The position numbers were made by a program, and so were the translations under genes. 41,516 nucleotides of DNA from Deltaproteobacteria bacterium (GTDB lineage: Bacteria; Myxococcota_A; Polyangia; Polyangiales; JADJMO01). Where the stretch lies: the NCBI GenBank assembly GCA_022843175.1, contig JALHOE010000064.1:1-41516 (forward strand), read 5' to 3'. Shown one piece after another: positions 38,961 through 41,516 of the stretch. The notes under the pieces were generated by a model. That model had not been told where the DNA came from. It saw only the letters and a list, made by a program, of their open reading frames with translations, and ran no database searches. Positions within the stretch are counted from its first letter, which is position 1. The number at the start of each line of letters is the position of its first letter.

Positions 38961-41053
38961 GGCGGCGGGAGGCTCTCGACGGCGCCCTCTTGTTCGGGGT
39001 GCGCGCCGAACGCGAGGCGGTAGCCGCGCGCGAGGAGCTCGATGACCGCCAGGAGAACCAACGCGAGCGCGAGGACCGGGCCGAGCTCGGCGGTCGTGCG
39101 CTGAAGGCCACTCTGCGAGCCCGTGGCGACCGACGGCGCAACGGGACGCGACCGCAGGTCGACCTCGGCGGGCGCAGGGGCCACCGCGCGCACGTCCTTG
39201 CGCGCGGCGCCGCCGTTGGGCGTGACGGTGACGAGGTACGCGCCGATTCGACCGGGCCGCACGCGCCGGCCGTCGGCGATGGTCTCGACCGCGAGCGGAT
39301 CGCCGTCCCGCGCGCCCTTGTCGTCGAGGCGCACCACCTCGATCGCGTCGGCCGGACCGACCACCCACGGCTCGCCCACCAACAGACGCGCACCTGCGCC
39401 GCGATCGCGCGCGCGGGACACGAACGCGTCGACCAGCGAGAGAAACGACGGCTTCACCGGCAGGTCGCTCACGTCCGGTGCGAACGGCAGCGCCACGAAC
39501 CACACCTCTCCCTGACCGCTCGCGCGGGTGAGCAGCAGCGGGGCGCCGTTGGTCCACGCGGTGCGCACGACGTAGCGAGTCTCGTCCTCGCGGTCGAAGA
39601 TCGCGCGGCCGAGCGGGGCGAGGTTCGCTGGCGGCTCGACGGCGTCCCCGAAGGGGCCCGCCTTGTTCTTGTCGACGCCGAGCGGCCCCGAGACCTTCTC
39701 CCAACGCACCGGGCGGGTGAGGAACGGCTCGAACGCGTTGCCGAGGGGCAACGAGGCTGCCCGCGGTCCGAGCGCGACGAGGAGCACGCCCCCTCCGTCG
39801 ACCCACTTGGCGAGCGCGAGCCGCGACTCGGGGCCGAACCCGGCCGGATCGTCGATGGCGAGGCCGGCAAACCCGGCGAGGTCGACCTCGCGGTCGGGCG
39901 CCGCGGGGATCGGCTTGATCGGCACGCCGCTCTGGAGCGCGGTCAGCGCGCGCTCGAGCACCGGCGCGCCGCCGGTCGCGACGATTTCTTCCTCGGCGAC
40001 GACGACGCCGATCGCCGGTGCGGTCGCCGCGCCGAGGATCGGCGCGCTGTCGTCGCTCGCGATCGCGTCCTTCTCGCCGACGATGCGTGCGAAGGCGCGC
40101 GGGCGACCGTCGGCTGGGGTGAGCATCGCGCTCTTGCTGGGATCGACCGGGACCGCGAGCTCGAACGCCGGCGACGCAGCCGCGGGGAACGCGACGCGCC
40201 CGAAGCTCGTGCCGTCGGTCCCCACGATCTCGACCGCGCGCTGACCGACCGAGGTGATCGCGCACGCGAGCTTCACCCGCACCGCGTCGTTGTCCGGCGT
40301 CGCGGCGATGACGGCGCAGTCGCCGAGGCCGTTCGGCGGCGGCTCGCGGAGGGCGTCGATCGGCGTCTCGATCTTCACGCCCTTGCCCTCGGGTGCGGCG
40401 ATCGGTGCGCTGCTGCCATCGGCGAGATCGGAGAGCACGACCACCCGCCGATCGGGTTGCGGGAGCTCGGCGAGCGCGGCCGACGCGATCTCGATCGCGC
40501 CGTCGAGATCGGTCGCGCGATCGGCGGCGCCCTCTTGCGCGAGCTTCTCGATCGCCGCGCGGACGACGCTCGCCTCCCGGGTCGGCGCGAGCACCACCCG
40601 GGCCGGCGAGCCCGCCATTACGATGGTGGTGACGTCGCCGCTGCGGAGCGAGGAGGCGAGCTCGCGCGCCGCGACGATCGCGAGCTGGAACCGGGTCTTG
40701 GCGCCGGCGCGCCGCGCGTGGTCGGGGAGCTCGGCGCGCATGGACATCGAGTCGTCGATGACGAGCGCGAGGGCGACCGAGGCGCCGCCGCGCCGATCGA
40801 GCGAGAGCTGATGGCAGCGCACCAGCGGCGACGTGGCGAGCAGCGCCAGCGCGAGCACCGCCAGCGCGCGAACGAGGAGCAGCCAACGATCCTCGAGGTG
40901 CGCGCGCCGCCGCGCGATGGGCGGCGCGGTGGGGACGAGGCGCGCCGCGGGGAACAGCCGCTCCTCGGGCCGACGGCGACGCAGCAGGTGCGCGATGAGC
41001 GGCCCGACCACGGCGAGCGCGACGAGGAGACCGAGGGGGACGAGCAGCCTCAT
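38951..41053 (-). CDS. BatA-like VWA-domain membrane protein
   Basis: This 700-aa protein has an N-terminal BatA-type region with two helices (about 3-22 and 58-78, LLLVRALAVLALALLATSPLV). A von Willebrand A domain follows (about 90-220) whose MIDAS loop VIDDSMSMRAE is intact. A long all-beta and GATase-like middle (AGLAIDDPAGFGPESRLALAKWVDGGGVLLVALG) leads to a last helix (about 660-680, VLALALVLLAVIELLARG). BatA and DUF58 proteins act with MoxR AAA ATPases in the envelope. The preceding DUF58 gene ends exactly where this one starts (TGAATG), supporting that module. The MoxR gene would lie outside the window. Confidence 0.9.
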   Translation of the reverse strand: MRLLVPLGLLVALAVVGPLIAHLLRRRRPEERLFPAARLVPTAPPIARRRAHLEDRWLLLVRALAVLALALLATSPLVRCHQLSLDRRGGASVALALVIDDSMSMRAELPDHARRAGAKTRFQLAIVAARELASSLRSGDVTTIVMAGSPARVVLAPTREASVVRAAIEKLAQEGAADRATDLDGAIEIASAALAELPQPDRRVVVLSDLADGSSAPIAAPEGKGVKIETPIDALREPPPNGLGDCAVIAATPDNDAVRVKLACAITSVGQRAVEIVGTDGTSFGRVAFPAAASPAFELAVPVDPSKSAMLTPADGRPRAFARIVGEKDAIASDDSAPILGAATAPAIGVVVAEEEIVATGGAPVLERALTALQSGVPIKPIPAAPDREVDLAGFAGLAIDDPAGFGPESRLALAKWVDGGGVLLVALGPRAASLPLGNAFEPFLTRPVRWEKVSGPLGVDKNKAGPFGDAVEPPANLAPLGRAIFDREDETRYVVRTAWTNGAPLLLTRASGQGEVWFVALPFAPDVSDLPVKPSFLSLVDAFVSRARDRGAGARLLVGEPWVVGPADAIEVVRLDDKGARDGDPLAVETIADGRRVRPGRIGAYLVTVTPNGGAARKDVRAVAPAPAEVDLRSRPVAPSVATGSQSGLQRTTAELGPVLALALVLLAVIELLARGYRLAFGAHPEQEGAVESLPPPPL

Positions 41054-41516
41054 TCAGTCCACCGGCCTGGCGATCGCCCGCAGGATCTCGCGCGCGACGG
41101 CGATGGGCGGATCGGTCGTGACCGTGCGCACGAGCGCGCCGCCGTGACGGGCGAGCGCCTCGCGCCAGGTCGCCGCGCGCGCGTTGAGGTTCGCGAGGTA
41201 TTCGGCGCGCACCGTCGGCGCGTCGGTCTGGATCGACACCACGTCGTTCGGCCCGGCCTCCATCGCGCGCAGGCGAATCGGGCCCTCGTAGGGCAGGGTG
41301 GCCTCCTCGGGATCGAGCACCTCGACGACCGCGAGCGGCCTGCCGCGCGTGCCGAGCGCGGCGATGGACTCGGCGGCGTCGTCGGGCAGGTCGAGCAGAT
41401 CGCTGAACACCACGATCGCGCTGCCGCGCCGCGCGCCGCGCAGCGCGACGCCGAGGCTGTCCTCGAGCATGTCGGGGCGCGCGCGCGCGTCGCCCCCGGT
41501 GCGCGCGTGCTCGAGG
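41054..41516 (-). CDS. DUF58 domain protein, C-terminal part
   Basis: The frame is open from the window edge to a TGA at 41054. About 153 residues are visible: ARPDMLEDSLGVALRGARRGSAIVVFSDLLDLP, then GRPLAVVEVLDPEE. This is the C-terminal, VWA-like half of DUF58 proteins. The gene continues beyond 41516, so the true start is not seen; the ATG at 41470 is internal. It is directly followed (no gap) by the BatA-like gene, with which it should be co-expressed in a MoxR/DUF58/VWA unit. Confidence 0.85.
   Translation of the reverse strand, partial: LEHARTGGDARARPDMLEDSLGVALRGARRGSAIVVFSDLLDLPDDAAESIAALGTRGRPLAVVEVLDPEEATLPYEGPIRLRAMEAGPNDVVSIQTDAPTVRAEYLANLNARAATWREALARHGGALVRTVTTDPPIAVAREILRAIARPVD

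Overview
The window is about 41.5 kb of very GC-rich bacterial chromosome with strong G/C preference at third codon positions, and long spurious antisense ORFs shadow the real genes. The gene content points to Myxococcota (myxobacteria and relatives): many Cys-rich lipoproteins, a MopE-like metal-binding motif, Hanks-type Ser/Thr kinases with an N-terminal zinc ribbon or a C-terminal AAA/TPR half, AgmX/PglI-like C-terminal domains, an MXAN_5187-like protein and ECF sigma factors. There is no transposase, integrase, phage gene or CRISPR array. It looks like ordinary core and accessory chromosome. The taxonomic call is an inference from families, not from a marker gene.

Layout. 1-90 is the tail of a Gly-rich RNA-binding protein. 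169-9470 holds envelope and metabolic genes: a membrane protein with a RanBP2-type zinc finger, msrB coupled to a beta-propeller lipoprotein, a MopE/VWA-like lipoprotein, class I fumarase, two lipoproteins (one a metzincin protease) and a ROK sugar kinase. 9495-12341 is a regulatory unit: a 74-aa CxCG protein, an ECF sigma factor, a LytS-type histidine kinase and a LytTR response regulator. An 11-bp direct repeat with 21-bp period and a 17-bp palindrome lie in front of the sigma gene. 12359-18681 holds a PAS-GGDEF cyclase, a KOW-domain protein, a heterodimeric ABC exporter with one degenerate ATP site and a CDP-alcohol phosphatidyltransferase. 18723-28500 is a long minus-strand run: a 1269-aa kinase/AAA protein, a nine-repeat Cys-rich lipoprotein, a DUF218 protein, a 59-aa protein, a DUF362 protein, a diacylglycerol-kinase-like lipid kinase, and an ECF sigma/FecR-like pair overlapping by 4 nt.

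28735-32184 is a cell-envelope cluster: an orphan FliR/SctT-family export-gate homologue followed by ftsE, ftsX and an EnvC-like coiled-coil protein with a degenerate LytM domain. A 24-bp perfect inverted repeat follows it. 33051-35533 pairs a secreted cupredoxin-like protein with an MXAN_5187-like membrane protein. 36273-38420 is a tRNA(CAU), a coiled-coil zinc-ribbon protein and a Ser/Thr kinase. 38421-41516 holds a Cys-rich lipoprotein, a BatA-like VWA protein and the end of a DUF58 protein.

The strongest pattern not explained by gene content is regulatory. About nine genes, mostly without a Shine-Dalgarno sequence, have a TANNNT (-10-like) hexamer ending 6-10 nt before the start codon, which suggests leaderless transcription. 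The most interesting gene arrangements are the FliR/SctT homologue beside ftsEX-envC and the sigma/LytS/LytTR unit with its direct repeats.
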